A DNA stretch of 64,000 nt, from the NCBI RefSeq assembly GCF_051020765.1, contig NC_134932.1, forward strand, positions 13,144,001-13,208,000, in the 5' to 3' direction. This DNA comes from Lasioglossum baleicum (lineage: Eukaryota; Arthropoda; Insecta; Hymenoptera; Halictidae). Made by a program: the position numbers and the translations under genes. A model generated the notes under the pieces. It saw only the letters and a list, made by a program, of their open reading frames with translations. It ran no database searches and had not been told where the DNA came from. Shown piece after piece: positions 1-12,200 of the stretch. Each line of letters begins with the position of its first letter. Positions within the stretch are counted from its first letter, which is position 1.

Positions 1-3000
1 ACCTTTGTGTTCGCTCTGAAAGCGGGGCCTCGAAATATCGCTTGGTATCTTTTTTTTTTGCTAACGACGAAACTATGCCAAGTAGTTTTCACCCGGCACG
101 GCGGCTGAAACAGGCATCGAGAACCCGAAACTGTCTTTCAGAAAGCGCGTTGCGCGAAAGTAACCGCGCCGAAATAATTAGCCGGTGCATTTGAATAATT
201 CTCACCGTCTGCGTCCTTGCCTGTCTGCCATGGAGATCATTGTTATCCTGGTGTGAGGAGAAAGCATGAGGAATTGATCGATCTTCAACGGAGACGTAAC
301 AAAAATGCTCTGTCCGAGGGTGAACGCTATTGGCTCCGTTGCATGAGCGCTTGCAGCAACTGCAGTTTCCGTTTCCGGGAATGGAAGAGGCTCGGTCGCG
401 TGACTAACACCGCCCACGGCTGATTTTTCATTCATAGTCCGATAATTGGAATGATTAAGGCGTCGTAGAAATAGCTCCTGGTATATCGGTCATTTCTCAT
501 ACGCAGCTACCAGCGAGCTGGTTACAAATAGACGCCAGCTGACCTTTGCCGGTCTCTCTCTCTCTCTCTCACTTCATCTCCTTTTCTCTCACTTTTTCTC
601 GGTTCGCGGCACGTCGCTTTGAATAAAGCTGTGCTCTTTAAAGCGCAGTGTGTTTACCCTTTAATTGGCTCGTCGACCTTAATTGCTCCGTAGATTTATA
701 ATTCCATTCTTATCTGGTCGGGACGCTCGACGACGATCTCCTCGCAGCTCTTATTGAATCAGAAGAGCAATTAGCGCGCCGACCGCTTCTCGTTCCTCTC
801 TTTCTGACAAAGCCAGTGTCCCGACAAAGCGATCCTGTCAATGGGACTCGAGCTCGTTCCTGTCCGGATCCGTTCCGAACCTACGGAATCGGCCGCACCC
901 TAATTAGCCCGTCACTTTTCATCTCCGGACTCGATTCTTCGTCTCGCGTGCCAACGAAAGTGCTCAGACTTTACTCGCGTTTTAACCAATTCTTCGCAGC
1001 TGGTCACATCTGTATGCAAATTGACAGGATCTTTCTGGGAAATGGACTGTTCCAAGAACAAGTCACATTTCAGCTAGTTGGTTATAGTGGGTCTAACTAG
1101 AAATAAACTATTACACTAGAAATAAAAGATTATCAAAGAACTGCACAAGGATGCACAGTTTGACTGCATTTCCCCGAGTCTGCTGCACGCGAAGGGACGT
1201 TCACTATCGAGAAATTAGCCGGTAAACAAGTGTAAGCTCGCTCGTGCTCCATGATCGCCTCTCCGCGTTCGCGTGGCGGCTCGTCTATGGAAGAAAGCCC
1301 GTTCTGCTTTTTTTTCTTTCTAGAAAATGATCGAAAGTGTTGTCGACGCTGTGGAAAGCGTAGAACACACTACTTCTCGTTAACGAGAGAAGTGTTCGCG
1401 CGAGCGCACACGACCGGGGGGGGTTCAGCAATTGACTTTTCCTGAAGCCCCCGCACGGCACGCGTCACTGCGCAAACTTTGAACTTTCAAAGTGCCCTCC
1501 ACCCCCTCGCGGTGTGTGCGTGTGCGATTTTTAATTGGTGCGTGGACCGACTTTAATTATGCCGCAGTTTTTGCCCCGAAGCGCAGGCTCGAGCACCTGC
1601 GCGAGCTTCTTCGTTATTCCGCGGCGGTGTTTGCACAGTCTGCCAAGCCAGACGATTCGTTACCCGCTCTCAAACGAGCCTCCGATTGCAGGGAACAACG
1701 AGCAAACATCGCTTTGCCTGCCGGAAGCGCATCAACGCGATGACTGCAACGTCATCCACAGTCCACACGCGACACCATTTATCCTGATCTGAAAACTATG
1801 TTTCACGTCGTCTGCGAACCCGGTTACCGTTCATCGTTCGTCGCCAACTAAATTTGTAATTTTTCTGCATGGAAAAATTTCCAGATCTACCCGAAGGATA
1901 CAGGAAATAATCTCAAAGTTCGCCGATAATCAGAAAGAATGCGTGCGATTTTGCAACCGCACGAAAAAGTCATTAAAGGTACTAGAGATAAATGCTGCTT
2001 CGTGCTGTACAACAGCTCTCGACTTGGTATGCCGAGAAGTTTGCACCGTCGTTCTACAAGCAATTCTCCGATAGCCTGTACAATCATTTGCTTTATCTAG
2101 CTGTATCGGAGTCTATCGCTCTAATGAAACAGCCAGGAAATGCGTAGTTCGAGTAGATAGACGATGGAGGGAGTTCCTTAAACACTGATACCGACAGCGT
2201 AGATCATTAATGAGTCCACGAGTTAACTCTTGAACCACACCTGCCAGACCCTAACCAGCTTAGAGCCTCTCCCTCTATTAGTGGATTTATGCGGGTACAT
2301 TAATTTACAGTGCGACCTTGGAGAAGGCGATTATTACACGTCATTAATCTTCACGCCCGCTACGCGTTATCTGCGCTCCCGTAAACTTCACGGCTCTTGG
2401 CCTATCTCCGGGAGATAGTTTATTATTGCGAACCTCTTCTTCCGTTTTTTTCACCGCGTTTATCTCGCTAATTAAACTCTTTAACGTCGCGCTCGTTTTA
2501 CGATGTATCGCGCGTGATGCTCGATGAGTAAATTACTTCGCCAATCTGGCGAACTTTTGTTCCTGCGATGCATCTTGTTCCAGATAGGACACGACGTAAG
2601 TCTTCCCGGTCGTTTGCGTCGGCTCGGAATTTATGCTGTTCGCAGTTCTCTAGAAAAATGGTGTCTGGGCCTGGACAATGTTAGTTTACTCGGTTTTAGC
2701 CGGATTTATTACGGGACTCGTTGTGAGTGATTTTAATTGGATATTTATGCAAAATGCAGATTTTGAAATATAAATTTGTTTCTTCTAATAAAATCCGCAG
2801 TGTCCAGCGATCAGCAACATTCCGCGAAATCTTCTGCGGGGTTGCGGAGGGGTTAATCGACGTACCAGAAGCCGTAAATTCGCGATTCCCCGAGGACACC
2901 GAGCCCAGAAAAGAGGATTAAGTAGTCCGAGCAGGCGCGACCGGATTTCGCGAGGAGAAACTTTTTTGCGAAAAAGTGATCGACAAAAATATTAATATAG

Positions 3001-3480
3001 AAACTCGGGAGAAAGCCGCGGCGCGGACAGAGAGGCGAGAAAGATAAATTTATCGTTGCCGTGGTCGGAAATCGGTCGTCCAGTGAAATCCTTGTAGAGC
3101 CTCCTCGATGCATGCTGCGCATCGTTTCATTGCAAACTCGTCCCGTTGCATTGCGAGTCCATTTGATCCCTACAATTTCCGGTCCTTGGACGCCGCTTGA
3201 ACTTTCGCCGAGCGAGCTGCAGTCGGGGAAAACTCTGAACTTGTAAAGCCTTACAAGGCACGGCCTTCGAGGCAAGCTCTTAATTGGTAAATCGCTCTTA
3301 ATAGATCTGCTTTCTACCCAGTCAGTCGAAATAACTCTCATGGACGATTTTCCGCGACCTTCCCGCCATCGTTTCGCAATATCTCAATATCTCAATGGGG
3401 ATTGTGGAAGTTGGCCCAGAGACACCTCTGACCGTTTAGCGAAACAATACTGCAATTCTTAAAACTGTTGATCTTTTTTT
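1..3480. other. Non-coding stretch, no gene seen
   Basis: No open frame here has recognisable domains, and none is bounded by convincing splice sites that link to a neighbour. A (TC)9 microsatellite lies at 553-570. The stretch is probably intronic or 3' flanking DNA of the minus-strand kinase gene whose exon lies at 21,696-23,021, because that gene's remaining exons must lie at lower coordinates. That placement is inference. Confidence 0.5.
553..570. repeat. (TC)9 microsatellite
   Basis: Nine uninterrupted TC dinucleotides, followed by further pyrimidine-rich sequence to about 600. It is a simple sequence repeat with no sign of function. Confidence 0.95.
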
Positions 3481-4850
3481 AACTTCCCGATTTTATAGGG
3501 AAGTTATTGTAATGACCCCGAGAAAATCGAAAATGGATTTTTTAGCAGATCTTCACGTTTCATGGTCACTGGAGTCATTTTAGACTATTTTTGTCAAAAT
3601 GTTCGTATGTATATGTGTGTGCGTATGTCTGTTTCTATGGTATCAAAATTTTCGTTAACGTTTTATGAAAAATTAACAACGCGATCAGAATTATGAATGA
3701 TTCAATCGATGTGCCCCGTCGTAACCTAGAGCTGATTAGATTATGGTCCGTTTTGGTCCAGTAGTTTTTTAGTTTTTTTATCTTTTTTCGAGAGAAGTTC
3801 ATTCAACAATGCAATTTATACGAGAGAACGGAAAGTTTCCACCGAAGAAACAAACGTAATTACCCAAAACGTTTTTTTTTCATTTTTCAAAATTAAAAAA
3901 TAAATTTTTTTAATTTAAAAAAAAATTTTTTTTTGTACCTTATGCTAATGTTTCCGCTTACAATAATCGAAAATTATCCCAATGCAAGAGTGAGTTAATC
4001 ATCTCTACTCCCAAGAATAAATTTTCAAAGAATATCGATGAAAGTACAAAAAAAAATTTATATTACAATCTTTAAAAAAACAATCAGTTCAAAACTAATT
4101 ATTAACTGAGATTAAATTGAAAATTAATATAAACTATATGATAATTATTAATAACATTAATGTTGAAAACGGATTGGTTAATGGAGCACACACATGCGGA
4201 ATATTAAAATTTATTACTTTTCAAGAAAATACTAAAATTCCGTCTATATTGTGGTTAGATTTTCAATTGGCCAGAGTAGGAGTGAAAGTAAGAACTCGTT
4301 ATCGTGATTATATGAAAAATGCAAATATTCATCAAAATTTAAGACCAATAATAAAAATATGGAATCATGTAAATATGTCGAGAGAGGAAAAATATCAAAT
4401 CACACGTAGTCAAAACCATACGAGAAAGTATGTTTGAATTTTAAAACATCAGAAAAATGAACTTTACAAATGTTGTATGTAGAACTGAGCAGAGTTTCAA
4501 AATTGAGCAGTTTATATATTTTGGAACAATTTAAATTAATAGTATCGAAGAAAACCAAGACCAATACTGCAAACCCGGATAATGAGGAGTCGTATCGTTT
4601 GCGAAAAACTAATTAAGACAATTTATTTTGCAACGTTAGTACGCTATAACAAGGAACCAAGCGAGCAACGAGCCTACAATGTTGGTTTGATGCGACGCCA
4701 TACAGCAAACATTTTGATAAGTAGAAAACTATTGAATTTCCCCCAAAACGTACAATCTTACTAAAACGTACTAAAAATAATGATAATAATATACTGCAAC
4801 TAACGAATCGGGAAGTTCTTTGTGTGGCTCTTGGAGAGTCACACACCAAA
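3481..4850 (+). mobile_element. Decayed Helitron/Helentron-like element
   Basis: The left edge is a hairpin: AACTTCCC at 3481-3488, a short loop, then GGGAAGTT at 3498-3505. The right part carries AATCGGGAAGTT (4806-4817), an inverted match to AACTTCCCGATT at 3481-3492. It is followed by a second stem-loop, GTGTGGCTCT and AGAGTCACAC (about 4820-4842), with a TGG loop. The interior holds a broken PIF1-type helicase fragment (4099-4437). A helicase fragment, short terminal inverted repeats and a subterminal hairpin near one end fit the Helentron (Helitron2) group. The exact ends and the missing Rep portion cannot be established here, so the element looks internally deleted and inactive. The AACTTCCCG hairpin start resembles a dispersed repeat of insect genomes (recalled, not searched). 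A Polinton or other origin for the helicase is less likely but open. Confidence 0.5.
4099..4437 (+). pseudogene. Fragment of PIF1-like (Helitron-type) helicase C-terminal region
   Basis: An open frame of about 112 codons with no useful ATG at its start (a stop lies at 4096-4098) and a TGA at its end. The segment around residues 12-40 reads as the PIF1-helicase pattern of a methionine-containing beta strand, an Asn-rich turn, GLVNGA, a Gly, and then ILKFI. It is followed by ILWLDF and VGVKVR, and near the end by YQITRSQ. Those landmarks occur in order just before the AE-x-TIHKSQG region of PIF1-like helicases. In this copy that region is missing, and the frame breaks after KYV, so it cannot encode a working helicase. 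It is AT-rich compared with the flanks. It is a relic of the surrounding transposon, not a host gene. Confidence 0.7.
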
Positions 4851-7800
4851 TAAAAAACATTAATAGCTGCAGCCCCTAATAGCCATGCGTACCACTAACA
4901 CTCTCGCAAGAGCAGTCCTACCCGCGAGCAACAATAACCCTCTAGTTTATTTAGTATATACTTTTATAATTTGATAACATGATAACACGATAACCGATGT
5001 TTGTCGTGCTAGAGACTGAGGTTTGGTAATCAGTGAATAACCTCGCCATTTTCGTCCCGAAAAAGTGAATCGAGTGAGATAGCCGCGGATCGTAGCCACG
5101 ATTTGGCAGGGGCAATTAAGTATTTATAGTCGGGTAGAAACATCTGCATCGCGTTATGATTTAGCGTAGTACCCGGGGACCCGCGTTTTCCACCGGCGAA
5201 TGTATAATTAAGCGGTCGCGTTAGTTACTCTTGCATCCTCGCGGCTGTCTCGATAGAACGATCAAATAAACCAGGAGACCGCGGAATTATCCGAGTCTAA
5301 TTACGCGACCTGGTGTCGACTAATTGCGACTCGAGGAAAAGTTCATCGTAGAATCAACATCGTTAAAAGAACCGCTGCCTGCGGCTCATTCTCCGCTCCA
5401 CGCCGCGCCGGGAGAGCGTAATCACTCTCTTTCTCGTCAGTATGCTTATTTCTTTTGTTCTTTTCGTTCTTAGATGCAGCTGCACGATACCGCGAACCTA
5501 ACCGTAAAATATGCACTCACATTTTAGCGGAAATTCGTACAAAATGACGCCGGGTATCTGACGATCGATCTGCGGATTTTCTACAGAACATTTTCATACA
5601 ATGCAGTATGATTTTCATTTTATATTTCCTATGTGTTCTCCTTTTATTCTGTTGTCTCTTTGTTCTGGTTCTTAGCATTCTATCTTCACTTTCGTATGTT
5701 TTCGTTGCTTCATTAAATTAAAATTAATAAATTCTTTTAGTTTTAATATTTATTAATAGAGATCAGATCAATCCTTTCCAAATAAACGGTTCTATATCGA
5801 TATTACGCGTGTTCATCAGTCACGATCCGAGCACACAGTAGTGATAACTCGAGTTATCTCGCAGCTTTGTTGCTTTAAGCTATTATCGCTGACACTCTTG
5901 TATAGTTCTCTTCGGTGTATACCTAGAAATTGAACATCTATTACCAATATCGTTATCTTTCTGCGAGGAGACAAAAGTGCGTCGATTGTGTCGTAAAATT
6001 GCTTTGATTAAATCGTGTATCGATTAGACCGACGATATAGACGGAAATCGATGAAGATAAGTCGATTCTACCCAAAAATCTGAATGAAAAATGTACAATA
6101 AATATTTTCGGCCACCGTTCCGACGATAGAATAAAATTATCCATGTTTCTCCATTGACAACGAAGCAGGAGTCGAACAAGATTAACCCGTTCCAGATCGG
6201 TTTCGTTTGAGCGCGTCAAAGTAAAGGAGACAGAGTCGCTCGAAATTCGCGAGCCGTAGAGCACAACGCGACCGGTTTTCCAAGACGACCTCGCATACTT
6301 CGCCGGAGAAACCTAACGCGATTTGCATGCCGCCTAGAGCCCGGCGACGATTTTTCCATCTCCCTCTTTCCCCGTTGGCCAAAGAATCGCCTCGATTAAT
6401 CGACTGTCACGGGACATTTCGGATCTCGAACGGGCGCCGCGCTTTCCACCGGAACTGATACCGTTCGCGTATCTCCAGCAATACGGCGAAATATCAGCGC
6501 CTTAAGTAGTCCGACTCGGACAGCATTTTCTTTCCTTATTGACCGGCCGTGTTCTCCGCTCTTCACGCTGCCATTTTTATATCATACTTTACACGTTTGT
6601 CAAAAAGTTTGTCTCACTCGATCATTATACTGTCCGTGTACAGTGTACATTTATACTTCCAACGCAAGCAAATGCGATCTGTCGCTCTCGGAAAGTATTT
6701 AAAAAATGTAGCTGAGAGATCTCTTTGATCTCTCGCCTCTTCGCAGCTTCCCAACAATTTCATACACACGCGGCCTCTGCATGTTTCTATAGCGAAGCTT
6801 CTGAAAGGCAACACGATTCCATTCTAAAATATCTGCGAATATATTCATGTCCATTTCCGCGATTTATAAAAACTGCATTTTCCCCGACACTCGGTTACAA
6901 GTTAACAAATAAATGAGAATCGAATCCGTCCCAACAGGAAAATGCTAATTCTTTTCTGTTTTAGAAGGTGAACTGGGAGAATGCAGTTCGCGATATCAAT
7001 TATGCAACGTAAAGGTGAACGAGCAAAACTTGCTCGCAAAAGTCGGCGTTAATAGAGGTCCTCAGGCTAGGTGACATTTGAGGACTGGTAACCGGCTAAA
7101 TAATTCCGCAATTAATTTGACAAACCGGGTCTCGGAAACCGGGTACTCGTTGGTTTCGCTAAATAATTTTACGACAGCCGCGTGCTCGCGCTCACGACAG
7201 CTGCACGATCCGCGGAAATTTCTCTGACGATCGATCAGAGAGGATCCCCGAGGAATCTCTTCATCGATCCTGCGTCTCATTAGCATGGATGGAATCGATC
7301 AACCGGCAGCTCGGCATAGTCGTTAACACACTTCGATCTGATGTTTCATTGCGCGAACGCGTCGATGCGTCGCGTCGTCGCCGCGTTGTAATAAACCTCG
7401 ACAGAGAAATTAAGGAAGATAATTCGATGCAAATCGTTTGCAGAGTTGTTTTAATTTGCAGTGGTCTCAGATGTACATCGCGAATCACGCACAGGAATGT
7501 TGCGCGGCGGGATGTACCCCGCGGGAACGCTAATTTACATTTACATTGCCGATTATTTTTCCACCCTGGTTGCTAGATGCGAACTACGCATGCCTGGGAA
7601 ATTTCTCCGCCGCGGGACACGATTGTCGATCGTAGGCTCGATTTACGATCGATAAATCTCCGGTCCGCGACCTTTGCACCCTGGATCCTAGTTGGTTCTC
7701 TACCCTCCAACCTAGTTACCCCTTTAGACTGTCTTTGGAGGAGTTCCCGACTTACTAAAATTCCGAGACATTACATAAAGCTGACTCGAATTCCGCATAA

Positions 7801-9065
7801 AAGTGAGACTTTATAGCCCGTAAATGCTAGCGGTGTTCCGAGTTGTTGAACAATATTCAGGGATCCCGTGTGGCTGTGAGCCGGGAATCCTCTCTCTTTC
7901 CACGGGATTCCTTGGAAACCGCGATTCCACATAAAACCGGTGTGCTCGTGCCATTTCGAAAGTGACGGAGTTCTAGTTCGACTACCGGCGGAAGAGCCTG
8001 TCCAGTAATGGAGGAGATCGGTATCCTCGGAGTCGTTCGAGCAAGGTAACCGCGAGGAATTGGAAAGTGACGGAATGTCTTCCTGCTGGCCCAGAAACAC
8101 ACGCGGCCGGCCGATCGTCGATCGAGAATCGATCCTCTGGCGAACGATACACCCGCCGATTATTTAATAGTTTCGCAACGATCGGCGCCTGTATCCTGCG
8201 GATCTCTCTGTTCCGTCGGACGGCTGCCAACAATAGGCCGGATTGCTTAATAGAGCGTATGCACGTTGGCCGACTGAGATTCTGATATTGAACTCGAGAT
8301 TTTAACGAGTCCTGGAACGGGTTCATAAATCTCCACCGTCGCTCGGGTCTCCTAATTGCTGCTAAGTGTTCAGCTACCCGAATCCGGCACGGAACAAGCG
8401 TCTTGCGCTCTTGATGGAGATTTTCCAGTGGATGTATCTTCTCCAAAAAAATTCGGGGTACAGGTCAAAGCTAGATGAAAGTATGCGATGAAATTCTTTC
8501 TTGAAAAAAAACGGGGGCGGCTGGCGCTAACGGCAACCGGGTCGACATTGCCCCGAAAGAATCGACTTGCACGGTTCGGGGAATTCCATTGGTCTCCGCG
8601 GAATTCCGCGGAAAGAGAGAGGATTCCCGATCGCGTCCGAATCGGGAATAGAACGAGAGCCTGGTGCGCACGCGTGTCTCGGGGGGTAATGAATCGGTCG
8701 TGGAACGAAAATGAGCGAGGAACTGGTAGCCGTAACAGAGGCTCATTAGAGAGTGTTCGTACTCCATGGCCAACGCGGCGTGACCGGCTTTCTCGTCTCT
8801 GCTCCGAACAGTTTTATTTCGCCGCAGGAAGGAAATGCCCGAGGCGGACGGACACTTCTTGAGCCGCGGCCAGGCAAGGTCGCCGTCGCGTCGCGTCGTC
8901 GTCGTTTCTATACTGCGGACGCTGAGCAACTTCCGAGAGACGGTTCGCGTTCGTTCGCCTCAGTCAGACCACGTCCACGACCTTACGAAGGTCTCGCAGC
9001 GAGGCACGCGAGGCGATACCTTAAGGAGGGAGTCGGGACGACGAGGAATCTTGTACAACTTTGCC
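4851..9065. other. Non-coding stretch, no gene seen
   Basis: Only short frames with no recognisable domain. The sequence is mixed in composition, with CpG-rich patches at 6,250-6,480 and 8,480-9,020. No inverted or tandem repeat was noticed beyond short ones. Confidence 0.5.
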
Positions 9066-9067
9066 AT

Positions 9068-9262
9068 TTTTTTACTGGGGAACTGTGGCAGCTTTTCATA
9101 TCAGACTTCGACGAGCTTGTCCGAACAGGTCTTAAGTGTACCTGCGAATTTTTAATTGATTAGGGGTGACTTTAGGAATGTTTTACTGGAAAACTACGAA
9201 AGCTTTTGATACCAGACTCCATTGTACATTTGAATAGAGACATCCACAAATTTTTAGAATGA
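9068..9262. repeat. Two-copy degenerate direct repeat, period about 110 bp
   Basis: The first copy starts with TTTTTTACTGGGGAACT (about 9069) and runs through GCTTTTCATATCAGACTTC to GCGAATTTTTAATTGAT. The second starts with TTTTACTGGAAAACTAC (about 9181) and runs through GCTTTTGATACCAGACTCC to ACAAATTTTTAGAATGAT. Landmarks stay in the same order with a 110-111 base offset. The copies are diverged, so the duplication is old. A related segment occurs at about 12,226-12,300. Confidence 0.6.
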
Positions 9263-12200
9263 TGTGCGTTCGACACAAACTCGGCAAGATGTCGATCAAA
9301 TCGTACTGGCTCGCGATACAAGAGGAAACACGCACGGTGGCGAACAATTCCGTCCACTTATCGAAGCAAAAACGGTAATTGCATAGCGCACATCGTTCGA
9401 GGGATCATTTCAATTATCGTCTCGAGGAAGAAGAAGCAGTGGTTGCGTTGAATCGGTTCGACACCGAGTACAGCTCGTAAAGCATCGTCGATCGGAATTC
9501 GAAGAACGTAATTAAGAACGCGCGGCAACGTAACGCTAATCGCTAGTCCAACGATATTAATACGCCCGGTGATATATAATACAATATAATTGCCGCTGCG
9601 CCAATTAATCGAAGCCCAAAATCCTCGTGTCGAACTGTCCGGTCGGCTGGTCAAAGAAAGGCTGAATGTTCGTCCTAAAAATATTTTCGCAAACACATGT
9701 AGCCAGTGAACTGTAGTCGGTGCACATATTGGCGAACACTGACGATATTTCCCAGGAAAAACTGTGTTGCACGTGCAGCAATTTTTTCATTCCAGTAGCA
9801 CTAGCGGTGGCCGTAAAAATAGTGACAGCTCGAAAATGTCAGACTTTTTTTGGTTCAAATGTCGAGCAATAACGATGCGTTGCATGATCGCAATAGTTCT
9901 GCATCCCATTATGCAAAATTATTGAAATGCGTTCCCATCTCCTGCGATTGGTGCATTGAATTTTTACTCGGCACGAAGATCCGCAGTGCAATTATCGAGC
10001 AGGAGAATTCGCCTGACCAGGAAGATGCAGCCAGGTGCAATTAAACGCGTACCAGCGATCGAAAGCGAAAGGATCGGCGGTTTTAACTTCCTTTTGACTT
10101 TTATTCTTGCGGCAACTCGTCCAGATCAGAAATAGTGAAACTGGATAAGAGATATGAGCCATTTGATAAATACGTTCGCGTGAGAGAATGCAGATAGCAT
10201 TTCTATTTCTCTGGAAGGTGAAATCATCATCATGTTGGTATCATCTGCGGGCTAACATACGGGCCAATTTCCTAATCTTCTTCCACTGCTCGGGAGAAAG
10301 TTTTATTAGGTTGTGCATATCAACATTTTTCATACTCCATTTCTACAGCTTCGAGACGCGATACGGGCGCTCGTTTATAGCCTATCACGGGAAAATGGCT
10401 ACCACAAATTATCAATATGTCCTTTTTCTTTAAATTGCGTCTGTCTGAAGGATTTGAGATTACGACGAAAAGTGCACAGCAATTCTAGCGACACAGTGTG
10501 AAGTTTCTGCTTGGTTGCGTTTGAGTTAGGTATATCGATAGCGAACACCTGTGCCGCTACTTTGGGGAACGAATTAATGCAGGTTGCACCGTTCTGTTGC
10601 AATCGGACGCAAAAATTATGGCACAAGATGTAGCAATTAGCGCTGCATTGTGCTCTCGCATATATTTATTGCTCCGTTTTGTCGCATTTAAGAAATATAC
10701 TGTTGCATACTAAATGAAAGTACATTGTATCTGTGTTTTATCAATTCTCTAAACGAGTCTTAAAAAATTCTTGTTTCTTATACCTGACTTTACCACTAAC
10801 AGCATTTGCAAATTAATGGAATTTAATTTGTCCTGTTTATCTCCGCCGCAAGAATTTTTTCCAAGCGGAATAAATTGTTTCTGCGGATAAACGAGAGCAA
10901 TAAATTGCAAAGAAAAAATATGGTGGATTTGTTTAAGTCGCGCGTGACAACTGATAAGGCACCGAAACTGGGACAAAGAAATCGAACGAGCGCATATATG
11001 CATTCTTTTCCGCGTTACGCTATCGACGTAAATCACGCAGCCCCGAGTGAGCGCATCGGGTCCCGTCTGGAATGCAATTATTATCGGTTCTGGTGATTCC
11101 TGCGTTTATGCTCACGGATGCGGCCCGGTGAAAATGCAGTAAATTGACGGTAACGATCCGGTTGATGACAGGCCGCGTTATTGCCGGGCAAGTTGCGCCG
11201 GAAACCGAGCTTCTGTCTTTCTTCGATGCCTCTTTCACGGCTATCGAGACGGATAATGACGTTATCGCCTCTCGAATCGTCGAGCTTTTCTCGTTAATCG
11301 TACTGACATGACGACGCGGGATCGAGTGCAATGGGTCGATGATGCATCGGTGCACTCAGTTCTCCCGCAATTGCTGATAAAGAGAAACATTTATTCCGAA
11401 TTTTTATTCACTCATACATTTCTACGTTTAGCGAAAGTCCTGTTACATATGTAAACCGTGGATCTTCGTGTAAATATACATTTTTATGAAAAAGGTATAT
11501 GTACAATTTTCTCCTCGTCTTCAAATATTTTTCTTCGCGTGCACAGTGCAACAACGGTCAACAAAAATTCCAACAAATGCACAGAAAAATGCTAAAATTG
11601 TTCGAGAAGATCTAAGCGAGCCACTTTAATTGCACGGTGCTTCAAGTGTTGGGGGACACAATAACCGCAATTAATAGCGTTTCCGCAACCGGAAGGAGGT
11701 CTCCGGTCGATCGAAAGAGTTTGATAAGCTTCCACGGAAATCAGGAAGGCGCAAGAAGGATTGTTCTGGCGGCGAGGAACATTCCGACGGTAATTAAAGC
11801 GTTGCGTAAAATTCAAATACAAGTCGTGGGGAGAGAAGAGGCCGCCGCGCCGCTGCGTGTTTCGGGCAATTTCTCGTTTTGCTCGCGCCACGATTTAGAA
11901 ACGGGAAGGGGGAAAACGCGAGGAATCCACGAACGAGAGTACCCACGTACACAACGGATTTGCACAATAGGCGAAGTCGGTTACGAAAACACTTGCGGGC
12001 CATTTAATTCGAGGTACGAGGAGCGGACCACGCGAAAACACACGAGTGAATGGGATTCTATCGGGCGCTCCCCTGAATTGCATCGTTGCGATTCTACTGC
12101 AGCTTGCACTGCTCCTCCTTCCATTCTACCTTCACCTGTTTCTGCGGGTCTTTTTTCCGAGTGAAATTGGCAACCGAGTTCCATTCACTTCGTGAACGAT

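Noticed and set aside
4582..4764. 60-codon frame in the Helentron-like relic
   Set aside because: Could be the tail of the helicase (AYNVGL resembles the YVALSR region), but the match is too weak to call.
9281..9300. GGCAAGATGTCG, a 12-base match to the miR-31 mature sequence
   Set aside because: The match stops after 12 bases and no complementary hairpin arm lies nearby.
11637..12164. 175-codon open frame
   Set aside because: No domain, no splice context, and competing frames on the other strand across the same bases; GC-rich chance reading.
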